From contig NZ_JOGX01000012.1 of assembly GCF_000719555.1 (NCBI RefSeq), forward strand, positions 62,001 to 126,000: a stretch of 64,000 nucleotides of DNA, given 5' to 3'. A model generated the notes under the pieces. That model did no database searches, was not told the origin of the DNA, and saw nothing but the letters and a program-made list of their open reading frames with translations. The position numbers were made by a program, and so were the translations under genes. The first letter of the stretch is position 1, and each line of letters begins with the position of its first letter. This DNA is from Streptomyces sp. NRRL F-5727 (GTDB lineage Bacteria > Actinomycetota > Actinomycetes > Streptomycetales > Streptomycetaceae). Positions 32,462 through 39,752 of the stretch are shown here, piece after piece.

Positions 32462-33153
32462 ACGCCGTCTCCGGCCCGCTCGTCCGCCCGCCGGCCGGCC
32501 CGCCCGGCGATGTGCCCGGGCACGGCGGCGGCGAGCTCCGCCGGCAGCGCGGGATCCGGCACGGGCGTGCCGAAGGTGGTCACGACCGGCAGCACCCCGG
32601 CCCACAGGCCCAGCTCCGCGTCCTCGGAGTCCCCGTCGTCCGGCGGCCCGCTCCGCGTCTTCACCGACGCCTCGGTCAGGTCGAGCGCGAGCAGCGAGGT
32701 GGCCGCCAGCTCCTTCCGGCTGGGCCGGCGCACGTACTCCCACTGCCCCGGGCTGCTCTGCTCGGTCAGCGCCCGCAGCCCCCGCAGCTTCTCCTCGGGG
32801 TCGGTCACCAGCTCGGGCACGCCGTAGACCATGGCGCACCGGTAGTTCACCCCGTGCTCGAACACGGACCGCGCGAGGACCAGCCCGTCCACGTGCGTCA
32901 CCGTCACGCAGACGGTGGACCCCGGCGCCTGGACGAGACTCCGGCTGGCCACCGACCCGTGGACGTACAGCCGGTCGCCCTCGACGCCGTACGCGGTGGG
33001 CACCACCATCGGCACCCCGTCCACGGTCACCCCGAGATGGCACAGCCACCCGGCCGCCAGCACGGCGTCCAGGTCCTCCCGCCGGTGCGACCCCTTCTCC
33101 CGCATCCGCCGCAACCGCGTCCGCTCGGTCGCGCCCAGCCCACTCCCGCCCAC
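32458..33153 (-). CDS. pyridoxamine 5'-phosphate oxidase-fold (flavin-binding) protein
   Basis: A 231-residue cytoplasmic protein of the PNPOx-like split-barrel family (NimA-like group). The barrel is seen in WLCHLGVTVDGVPMVVPTAYGVEGDRLYVHGSVASRSL and VCVTVTHVDGLVLARSVFEHGVNYRCAMVYG. These proteins bind FMN or F420 and reduce small molecules, but the substrate here is unknown. It begins at the ATG at 33153 (MGGSGLGATERTRLRR). It converges on the sigma-like gene with overlapping stops. tRNA-Thr lies just upstream on the same strand. Confidence 0.87.
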   Translation of the reverse strand: MGGSGLGATERTRLRRMREKGSHRREDLDAVLAAGWLCHLGVTVDGVPMVVPTAYGVEGDRLYVHGSVASRSLVQAPGSTVCVTVTHVDGLVLARSVFEHGVNYRCAMVYGVPELVTDPEEKLRGLRALTEQSSPGQWEYVRRPSRKELAATSLLALDLTEASVKTRSGPPDDGDSEDAELGLWAGVLPVVTTFGTPVPDPALPAELAAAVPGHIAGRAGRRADERAGDGV

Positions 33154-33187
33154 GCCGCCCCCTGCACGTCGAGTCCTCGAACCACGA

Positions 33188-33220
33188 AACCCCAGGTCAG
33201 AGTAGTTCTGACCTGGGGTT
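33188..33220 (-). terminator. terminator of tRNA-Thr
   Basis: AACCCCAGGTCAG (33188-33200) and CTGACCTGGGGTT (33208-33220) form a perfect 13-bp stem with a 7-nt loop, starting 7 nt past the tRNA 3' end. On the minus strand the stem is followed by TCGTGGTTCG, so the U-run is weak. Confidence 0.85.
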
Positions 33221-33227
33221 CCAAGTG

Positions 33228-33301
33228 AGCCGCCTTCGGGATTCGAACCCGAGACCTACGCATTACGAGTGCGTTGCTCTGGCCAACTGAGCTAAGGCGG
33301 C
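33228..33301 (-). tRNA. tRNA-Thr (anticodon CGT)
   Basis: The minus strand reads acceptor GCCGCCT, TA, D stem GCTC..GAGC, anticodon stem ACGCA, loop CTCGTAA (anticodon CGT), TGCGT, T arm TCGGG-TTCGAAT-CCCGA, acceptor AGGCGGC and discriminator T. All stems pair fully. It decodes ACG. CCA is not encoded. Confidence 0.96.
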
Positions 33302-33340
33302 GCGCTGCGCGTCACCATGGTCGGTGCAGCAGCGTCGCCA

Positions 33341-33346
33341 AGTCTA
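33341..33346 (-). promoter_or_regulatory. -10 box of tRNA-Thr promoter
   Basis: The minus strand has TAGACT (33346-33341), matching TANNNT, 40 bp upstream of the mature tRNA 5' end. The -35 position has no clear TTGAC, so the assignment is tentative. Confidence 0.35.
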
Positions 33347-33362
33347 CACAGTTTCCGGGAGT

Positions 33363-33382
33363 GCTCCGACCAGGGTCGGAGC
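33363..33382 (-). terminator. hairpin after the tripeptidyl aminopeptidase gene
   Basis: GCTCCGAC (33363-33370), CAGG loop, GTCGGAGC (33375-33382): a perfect 8-bp stem 16 bp past the stop at 33398. It is short but well placed. Confidence 0.6.
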
Positions 33383-33397
33383 GGGGCGGTCCGGGGG

Positions 33398-34957
33398 TCA
33401 TGAGCAGCGCTTTCCCTCGGCGGGCGGGGTGCCCTCCAGGAGGTAGGTGTTGATCGCGGTGTCGACGCAGTCGCTGCCCCGGCCGTAGGCCGTGTGGCCG
33501 TCGCCCTCGTAGGTGAGGAGGGTGCCGGAGGAGAGCTGGTCCGCGAGGGACTCGGCCCACTTGTAGGGGGTGGCCGGGTCGCGGGTGGTGCCGACGACCA
33601 GGATCGGGGCGGCGCCCTCGGCGGTGATGCGGTGCGGGCGGCCGGTGGCCGGGGCGGGCCAGTAGGTGCAGTTCAGGGCGGCCCAGGCGAGACCCGTGCC
33701 GAAGACCGGGGACGCCTTGTCGAAGGACGGGACGGCCCGCTCGGCGGCCGCCGGGTCCTGGTAGGCGGCGGGCAGGTCGAGACAGTTCACGGCGGCGTTG
33801 GCGAACATCAGGTTCGCGTACGAGCCGTCCGGCTCCCGCTCGTAGTAGCTGTCGGCCAGCGCCAGCAGCGCCGAGCCCTCGCCGCCGATCGCCCGGGTCA
33901 GCGCCTCCCGCAGCTGCGGCCAGGCGCCCTCGTCGTACATGGCGGCGATGACGCCGGTGGTGGCCAGGGACTCGCCGAGCTCGCGGTCCTCGCCGGTGGG
34001 GACGGGCGCGGCGTCCGTGGCGCGGAAGAAGGCCCGCAGGGCCTTCCCGGCCGCCGCGACCGAGCCGGTGCCGAGGGGGCAGTCGGGCCGGGTGACGCAG
34101 TCGGCGGCGAACGCCGTGAACGCGGTCTCGAAGCCGGCCGTCTGGTCCCGGTTGAGGTCGAGCGCCGAGAGGGACGGGTCCATCGCCCCGTCGAGGACGA
34201 GCCGGCCGACCCGCCCGGGGAACAGCTCGGCGTAGGTGGCGCCGAGGAAGGTGCCGTACGAGGCGCCGACGTAGTACAGCCGCTCGTCGCCCAGCACCGC
34301 CCGCAGGACGTCCATGTCCCGGGCCGTCTCCACCGTGGAGACGTGCGGCAGGACCGCGCCGCTGCGCTTCTCGCACCCCGCCGCGAACCGCCGGAACGAG
34401 GCCGCCAGCGCGTCGACCTCCGCCGGGTCGTCCGGCGTCTGGTCGACCTGGGTGTACGTGTCCATCTCCGGGCCCGTCAGGCAGTCGACCGGCTCGCTGC
34501 GGCCGACCCCGCGCGGGTCGACGGCCACCATGTCGTAGCGGGCCCGCACCGGCTCGGGGTAGCCGATGCCCGCGTACCCCTGGAGGTAGTCGACGGCCGA
34601 GCCGCCGGGCCCGCCCGGGTTCACCAGCAGGGAGCCGATCCGCTGCCCGGGGCCGCTCGCCCGCACCCGGGAGACGGCCAGCTTGATCTCCGGTCCGTCC
34701 GGGCGGGCGTAGTCGAGCGGGGCGCGGAGCGTCGCGCACTGGAAGCCCTCGACGCCGCAGTCCCGCCAGGCGAGCCGCTGGCCGTAGTACTTCCTCAGCG
34801 CCTCGGGCGACGGCGACGGCGAGGCGGCCGGGCGCGCGGAGGCGGACCCCGGACCCGCCGGAGCGGCCGCGTCGCTCCCTCCCGTACAGCCGGAGAGGAT
34901 CAGCCCGGCGGCGGCGAGCGCCGTGGCGGAGGTACGGAGGAGACGCCTGGAGTCCAT
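33398..34957 (-). CDS. secreted alpha/beta-hydrolase, tripeptidyl aminopeptidase (TAP) family lipoprotein
   Basis: A 519-residue exported serine peptidase that removes N-terminal tripeptides from peptides outside the cell. A signal peptide with lipobox LILSGC (Cys at about residue 24) and a Ser/Pro linker lead into the hydrolase fold. LLVNPGGPGGSAVDYL is the oxyanion region. The nucleophile is in YYVGASYGTFLGA (GxSxG). The acid is probably in LVVGTTRDPATPYKWA, and the His in YEGDGHTAYGRGSDCV. The C-terminal segment is the TAP-like domain. It has several cysteines, consistent with an extracellular protein. The start is the ATG at 34957. The gene is monocistronic, with a small hairpin downstream. 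Confidence 0.93.
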   Translation of the reverse strand: MDSRRLLRTSATALAAAGLILSGCTGGSDAAAPAGPGSASARPAASPSPSPEALRKYYGQRLAWRDCGVEGFQCATLRAPLDYARPDGPEIKLAVSRVRASGPGQRIGSLLVNPGGPGGSAVDYLQGYAGIGYPEPVRARYDMVAVDPRGVGRSEPVDCLTGPEMDTYTQVDQTPDDPAEVDALAASFRRFAAGCEKRSGAVLPHVSTVETARDMDVLRAVLGDERLYYVGASYGTFLGATYAELFPGRVGRLVLDGAMDPSLSALDLNRDQTAGFETAFTAFAADCVTRPDCPLGTGSVAAAGKALRAFFRATDAAPVPTGEDRELGESLATTGVIAAMYDEGAWPQLREALTRAIGGEGSALLALADSYYEREPDGSYANLMFANAAVNCLDLPAAYQDPAAAERAVPSFDKASPVFGTGLAWAALNCTYWPAPATGRPHRITAEGAAPILVVGTTRDPATPYKWAESLADQLSSGTLLTYEGDGHTAYGRGSDCVDTAINTYLLEGTPPAEGKRCS

Positions 34958-35015
34958 TCCCGGAGCGTATCCGGACGGGTACGCACCGTGTCCAATCGCC
35001 GGTTCCCGCGAGGTC

Positions 35016-36218
35016 TCAGCCGCGGAGGGCCATCGTCATCGCCTCGACCGCGAGCAGCGGCGCCACGTTCCGCTCCAGGGCCTCGCGGCAGGCGAGGACG
35101 GCCTCCACGCGGCGCAGGGTCCGCTCCGCGGTGGTGTCCCGGGCGATCCGCTCCACCGCGTCCCGCACGTCCTCGTTGGCCAGCGCCGAGCCGGTGCCGA
35201 GCTGGAGCGTCAGGACGTCCCGGTAGAAGCCGGTGAGATCGGTGAGCGCGAGGTCCAGGCTGTCGAGCTGGGTCCGCCGGCCCCGCCGCTTCTGCTTCTC
35301 CTCCAGCTCCTTCATCATCCCGGCGGTGCCGCGCGGCATCCGCCCGCCCTGCGCGGCGCCGAGCGCCGCCTTCAGCTCCTCGGTCTCCTTGCCGTCGATC
35401 TCCTCCGCGACCTGCTTCGCGTCCTCCGCCGCCGCGTCCACCAGCTCCTGCGCGGCCTTGAGGCAGCCGCCGATGTCCGCCACCCGCAGCGGCAGCTTCA
35501 GGACGACGGCGCGGCGGGCGCGGGCCCGCTCGTCGGTGGCGAGCCGCCGGGCCCGGTCGACGTGCCCCTGGGTGGCCCGGGCCGCCGCGTGGGCGATCTC
35601 CGGCTCGATGCCGTCCCGCCGGATCAGCACGTCGGCGACGGCCGCGACCGGCGGGGTCCGCAGGGTCAGGTGGCGGCAGCGGGAGCGGATCGTCGGCAGC
35701 ACGTCCTCGACCGAGGGGGCGCAGAGCAGCCAGACCGTGCGCGGGGCGGGCTCCTCGACGGCCTTCAGCACGGCGTTGGCCGACTTCTCGTTGAGCCGCT
35801 CGGCGTCGGTGACGAGGATGATCTGCCAGCGGCCGGTGGCCGGCGAGGTGAAGGACTTGCGGACGGTGTCCCGCATGTCCTTGACGAGGATCTCCGTGCC
35901 GACGGCGGAGACCGTCGTCACGTCGGCGTGGGTGCCGACCAGCACCGTGTGGCAGCCGGTGCAGAAGCCGCAGCCCGGCGCCCCGCCCAGCGCCCGGTCC
36001 GGGCTCACGCACTGCAGGGCCGCGGCGAAGGCGCGGGCGGCGTCGACCCGGCCCGCGCCGGGCGGGCCGGTGAACAGCCAGGCGTGCGTCATCTTCGACG
36101 CCTCGGGGCCGGGCTCGCCCGCGGCCTGGGCGGTGACCAGCGCGTCGGCGTCCCGCGCGGCGGCGGCGAGCTGCTCCTCGACCCGCTCCTGTCCGACCAG
36201 GTCGTCCCATACGGCCAT
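35016..36218 (-). CDS. holB: DNA polymerase III subunit delta prime
   Basis: Clamp-loader subunit of the replicative polymerase. It has 400 residues. The P-loop is present in a degenerate form, HAWLFTGPPGAGRVDAARAFA (no GKT lysine, as usual for delta prime). The zinc module is CGFCTGCHTVLVGTHAD with an upstream Cys, and the sensor region is NEKSANAVLKAVEEPAPRTVWLL with the SRC motif in TIRSRCRHLTL. An insertion rich in Lys/Glu (KQVAEEIDGKETEELKAAL) lies in the C-terminal half. I use the ATG at 36218 after AGGAGGGG. An in-frame ATG at 36248 has no ribosome site. It follows tmk on the same strand, an arrangement common in bacteria (tmk-holB). Confidence 0.94.
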   Translation of the reverse strand: MAVWDDLVGQERVEEQLAAAARDADALVTAQAAGEPGPEASKMTHAWLFTGPPGAGRVDAARAFAAALQCVSPDRALGGAPGCGFCTGCHTVLVGTHADVTTVSAVGTEILVKDMRDTVRKSFTSPATGRWQIILVTDAERLNEKSANAVLKAVEEPAPRTVWLLCAPSVEDVLPTIRSRCRHLTLRTPPVAAVADVLIRRDGIEPEIAHAAARATQGHVDRARRLATDERARARRAVVLKLPLRVADIGGCLKAAQELVDAAAEDAKQVAEEIDGKETEELKAALGAAQGGRMPRGTAGMMKELEEKQKRRGRRTQLDSLDLALTDLTGFYRDVLTLQLGTGSALANEDVRDAVERIARDTTAERTLRRVEAVLACREALERNVAPLLAVEAMTMALRG

Positions 36219-36322
36219 GTCTGCCCCTCCTGAAGGTACGTCCTCCATTGTGGGGCAGCCCTCCGACAACGACCGCCGTCGCCCGGGGCCGGAGCGGGCC
36301 CCGCCCCCGGGTCCGGGCCCGC

Positions 36323-39300
36323 TCAGCGGCGGCGCCGGCGGCCGTCCTGCTCGTCGTCGTCGCCGTCGTAGCCGCCGAACAGCTCGTCCGCGAGCGTCGG
36401 CAGGTCGTCGAGCGGGGTCTCCTCGGCCCAGTCCGAGCGGCGGCGCGGCCGGCCGGTCTCGTCGAGCTGGGGCAGCTCGCGGGTGACGTCGTTCGACCCC
36501 GCCCCGCCGGCCTCCGGCTCGTCCCGGAAGAAGTCCCGCGGCACCCGGTCCGCCGGGTCGGCCCGCCGCGCGTCCCGCACGGGCGGCAGCACGGCCGTCT
36601 CGTCCGGGGCGGTGTCCCGCACGGGCGGCAGCACGGCGGTCTCGTCCGCCGCGCGGTCGCGCACCTGCGGCAGGACCGCGGTCTCGTCCTCGGGGCGGCG
36701 CGGGTCCTCGGGGCGGACGACCGGGGTCGGCACGGTGACCTCGTTCGGCGGGACCGTCGGGGCGTCGTCCGCCGCCGCCGGAGCCGTACCGGCGTCCTTG
36801 CCGAGGTTCACCACCGGCGTCTGGACGGTGATCTCGTCGGCCGACTCCGCGGCGGCCCTCCGCTCGGCGGCGGCGCGCTCGGCCGCGGCCTTCTCCCGCG
36901 CGGCCCTCTCCGCGGCGTCCCGCTCGGCGGCGGCCCTCGCCGCGGCCTCCGCGGCCGCCTTCTGCGCGGCGGCCCTCGCGGCCTGCTCGGCGGCGCGCCG
37001 CTGCGCCGCGGCGGCCTCCTCGGCGGCCTTGGCGGCGGTGGCCGCGGCGGCGAGCCGGCGGGCCTCCTCCGCGCGGAGCAGGGCCTCCTCGGCCTTGCGC
37101 TGCTTCTCCTGGCGGAGCGCCTCGGCCTCGGCGCGGAGCCGGGCCTCCTCCTCGGCCTGCTTGCGGAGTCGTTCCTCCTCCTCGCGGCGGGCCTTCTCCT
37201 CGGCCGCGCGCCGGCGGGCCTCCTCCTCGGCGGCGAGCCGGGCCTCCTCGGCCTTCCGCCGGGCCTCCTCGGCCTGCCGCTCGGCCTCCAGCCGGCGCGC
37301 CTCCTCCTCCTCGCGCCGCTTGCGCTCCTCCTCCTCGGCGCGCAGCTTGGCGAGCTGCTCCTGGCGCTCGCGCTCCAGGCGCTCCTCCTCGGCCTTGCGG
37401 GCGGCCTCCTCCTCGGCCTTGCGCCGGGCCTCCTCCTCGGCCTTCCGGCGGGCCTCCTCGGCGGCCTTCACCTCGGCCTCGGAGAGGGGCAGCATCCGGT
37501 CGAGCCGGTGGCGTACGACGGTGGTGATGGCCTCGGGCTCCTGACCGGCGTCGACCACCAGGTAGCGGGAGGGATCGGCGGCGGCGAGGGCGAGGAAACC
37601 GGCCCGCACGCGCGCGTGGAACTCGGGCGGCTCCGACTCCAGCCGGTCCGGCGCCTCGGTGAACCGCTCCCGCGCGGTCTCGGGGGAGACGTCGAGGAGG
37701 ACGGTCAGGTTCGGCACCAGGCCGCCGGTGGCCCAGCGGGAGATGCGGGCGATCTCGGTCGGCGAGAGGTCGCGGCCCGCGCCCTGGTAGGCGACGGACG
37801 AGTCGATGTACCGGTCGCTGATGACGACGGCGCCCCGCTCCAGGGCGGGCCGGACCAGCGAGTCGACGTGCTCGGCGCGGTCGGCGGCGTACAGCAGCGC
37901 CTCGGCGCGGTTGGACAGGCCGGCCGACGAGACGTCGAGCAGGATCGAGCGGAGCCGCTTGCCGATGGGGGTGGCGCCGGGCTCGCGGGTGACGACGACC
38001 TCGTGGCCCTTGGCGCGGATCCAGTCGGCGAGCGCCTGGACCTGGGTGGACTTGCCGGCGCCGTCGCCGCCCTCCAGGGCGATGAAGAAGCCGGTGGCGG
38101 ACGGGGCCTGCGCGGGGTCGGCGCCGCGCAGCGCGTCGCGCAGGTCGCGGCGGAGCGGCACGCCCGCGCGGTCGTCCGTCTTGGCGAGGACGAGCGCGGC
38201 GACGGGCAGCAGCAGGGCGCCGACGAGGGCGAGGGTGAAGGCGGCGCCGCCGTGGTCGAAGACGAACTTCCCGGAGTCGGAGACGAAGCGGTGCGGGCCG
38301 ATCGCGGCGGCGAGCAGCGGCGCGGCGAGCGCGCCGACGGCGATGCCCACGCGCGCGGTGGCCTGGAGGTGCGCGGTGGTGCGCTCCCGGCGCGGCTCCT
38401 CGGTCTCCTGGTCGATGAGGGTGTGCCCGGTGTGGGCGGCGACGCCGGCCGCGTATCCGGCGAGGACGGCGAGGAAGAGCACGGTCGCGGTGTCGGGCAC
38501 CAGGCCGACGGCGATCAGGGCGACGCCGGTGACGGTGATCGCGAGGGCGAGCAGCCGGCGCCGGGAGAGCACCGGCAGCACGGAGCGGGCGGTGCGGATG
38601 CCGACGGCGGTGGCGCCGCTGAGCGCGAGCACCAGCAGGGCGTAGGTGACGGGGCCGCCGTCGAGGTCGACGGCGTGCAGGGCGGCGAGCGAGGCGGCGG
38701 CGCCGATGGCGCCGGCGACGGTGGCGCAGGCCAGGACGAGCAGGGGTACGGCTCCGGTGCGGCCCTTCTCGGCGGCGGGGCGGCGCAGCCCCTCCAGCGG
38801 CGAGCGGGGGCGCGGCGTCTGGCCGCCGGGCAGGGTGATCGCGGCGAGGACGCTGACGGAGGCGGCGAAGAGGCCGGCGGCGACGTAGCCGCCGAGCGCG
38901 GCCTGGTGGAGCGAGAACCACTCGACGCCGGAGCCCAGCAGGTTGGAGACGAGGGTGGCGGCGAGCAGGACGGCGGCGGCGGCCGGGACGGCGAGGAAGG
39001 CGGTGCGCTGGGTGAGGGTGCGCAGGGCGCCGAGGTGGTCGGGGAGCGGCCGGACGGCGTCGCCCTCGACGGGCGCGGCGGGCAGCAGCGCGGGCGCGGC
39101 GCCGTCCCGGCAGACGGCCCAGACGCGCTCGGCGGCGCCGGTGAGGAAGACCGTGCCGAGCACGAACCACAGGGCGCTGCCGGGGGTCCAGTCGATCCAC
39201 AGGGGCGCGATGACGAGGAGCGCGATCCGCAGCCCGTCGGCGCCGATCATGGTCCACCGCCGGTCGAGGGCGGCGCCGGGCGCGGTCAGCGCGGTGAGCG

Positions 39301-39640
39301 GGCCGAGCAGGACGGCGCCGAAGAGGACGGTGGCGAGCAGCCGGGCGCCGACGACGGCGGCGACCGTGAAGGCGGCGCCCCGGTAGCCGCCGCCGAGGGC
39401 GCCCTCGGTCAGCGCGGCCTGGAGGCCGAGGAGGACCAGGACGAGGAGGGCGAGGGCGTCGCCGACCCCGCCGACGGCCTGGGCGCTCCACAGCCTGCGC
39501 AGCGGCTGATGGCGGACGAGGGCCCGTACGGCGCGCTCCCGGGAGTCCGCGACGAGGGCCGCGTCGGAGACGGGGGCGGCGCCGGGGGCGGGTGCGGCTT
39601 CGGAGTCGCCCAGAAGCTCTGGCTGCTCTGCTCGCGTCAT
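36323..39640 (-). CDS. tmk: thymidylate kinase fused to an MFS-like membrane domain and long coiled coil
   Basis: A 1105-residue protein built in four parts. Residues about 45-485 are an MFS-like membrane domain (about 12 hydrophobic stretches, e.g. ALALLVLVLLGLQAALTEG and GAVLLGPLTALTAPG). Residues about 513-717 are a complete dTMP kinase: Walker A EGGDGAGKST at 523-532, DR-motif VISDRYIDSS at 606-615, lid-like RDLSPTEI. Residues about 720-955 are almost pure Ala/Glu/Arg/Lys heptads, a very long coiled coil. The remaining 150 are acidic and disordered, with repeats of DETAVLPPVRD and EVTVPTPVV types. dTMP kinase makes dTDP for DNA synthesis and is normally about 210 residues and soluble. The fusion tethers it to the membrane. 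The start is the ATG at 39640. Downstream is holB. Confidence 0.94.
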   Translation of the reverse strand: MTRAEQPELLGDSEAAPAPGAAPVSDAALVADSRERAVRALVRHQPLRRLWSAQAVGGVGDALALLVLVLLGLQAALTEGALGGGYRGAAFTVAAVVGARLLATVLFGAVLLGPLTALTAPGAALDRRWTMIGADGLRIALLVIAPLWIDWTPGSALWFVLGTVFLTGAAERVWAVCRDGAAPALLPAAPVEGDAVRPLPDHLGALRTLTQRTAFLAVPAAAAVLLAATLVSNLLGSGVEWFSLHQAALGGYVAAGLFAASVSVLAAITLPGGQTPRPRSPLEGLRRPAAEKGRTGAVPLLVLACATVAGAIGAAASLAALHAVDLDGGPVTYALLVLALSGATAVGIRTARSVLPVLSRRRLLALAITVTGVALIAVGLVPDTATVLFLAVLAGYAAGVAAHTGHTLIDQETEEPRRERTTAHLQATARVGIAVGALAAPLLAAAIGPHRFVSDSGKFVFDHGGAAFTLALVGALLLPVAALVLAKTDDRAGVPLRRDLRDALRGADPAQAPSATGFFIALEGGDGAGKSTQVQALADWIRAKGHEVVVTREPGATPIGKRLRSILLDVSSAGLSNRAEALLYAADRAEHVDSLVRPALERGAVVISDRYIDSSVAYQGAGRDLSPTEIARISRWATGGLVPNLTVLLDVSPETARERFTEAPDRLESEPPEFHARVRAGFLALAAADPSRYLVVDAGQEPEAITTVVRHRLDRMLPLSEAEVKAAEEARRKAEEEARRKAEEEAARKAEEERLERERQEQLAKLRAEEEERKRREEEEARRLEAERQAEEARRKAEEARLAAEEEARRRAAEEKARREEEERLRKQAEEEARLRAEAEALRQEKQRKAEEALLRAEEARRLAAAATAAKAAEEAAAAQRRAAEQAARAAAQKAAAEAAARAAAERDAAERAAREKAAAERAAAERRAAAESADEITVQTPVVNLGKDAGTAPAAADDAPTVPPNEVTVPTPVVRPEDPRRPEDETAVLPQVRDRAADETAVLPPVRDTAPDETAVLPPVRDARRADPADRVPRDFFRDEPEAGGAGSNDVTRELPQLDETGRPRRRSDWAEETPLDDLPTLADELFGGYDGDDDEQDGRRRRR

Positions 39641-39752
39641 CCGTCCACCCTATCCGGACGGCCTTGCTCACCGGGGCCGCGGCCGAACAAACGTGGGAAG
39701 GCCGGGAGCGCGGCTCCCGGCCTTCCCACGTTCGCAGCGTCGCCGCGGCGGA

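Noticed and set aside
33188..33301. Integration site at tRNA-Thr with a mobile element
   Set aside because: No integrase, no repeated tRNA end and no foreign-looking genes follow. The inverted repeat beside the tRNA is its terminator.
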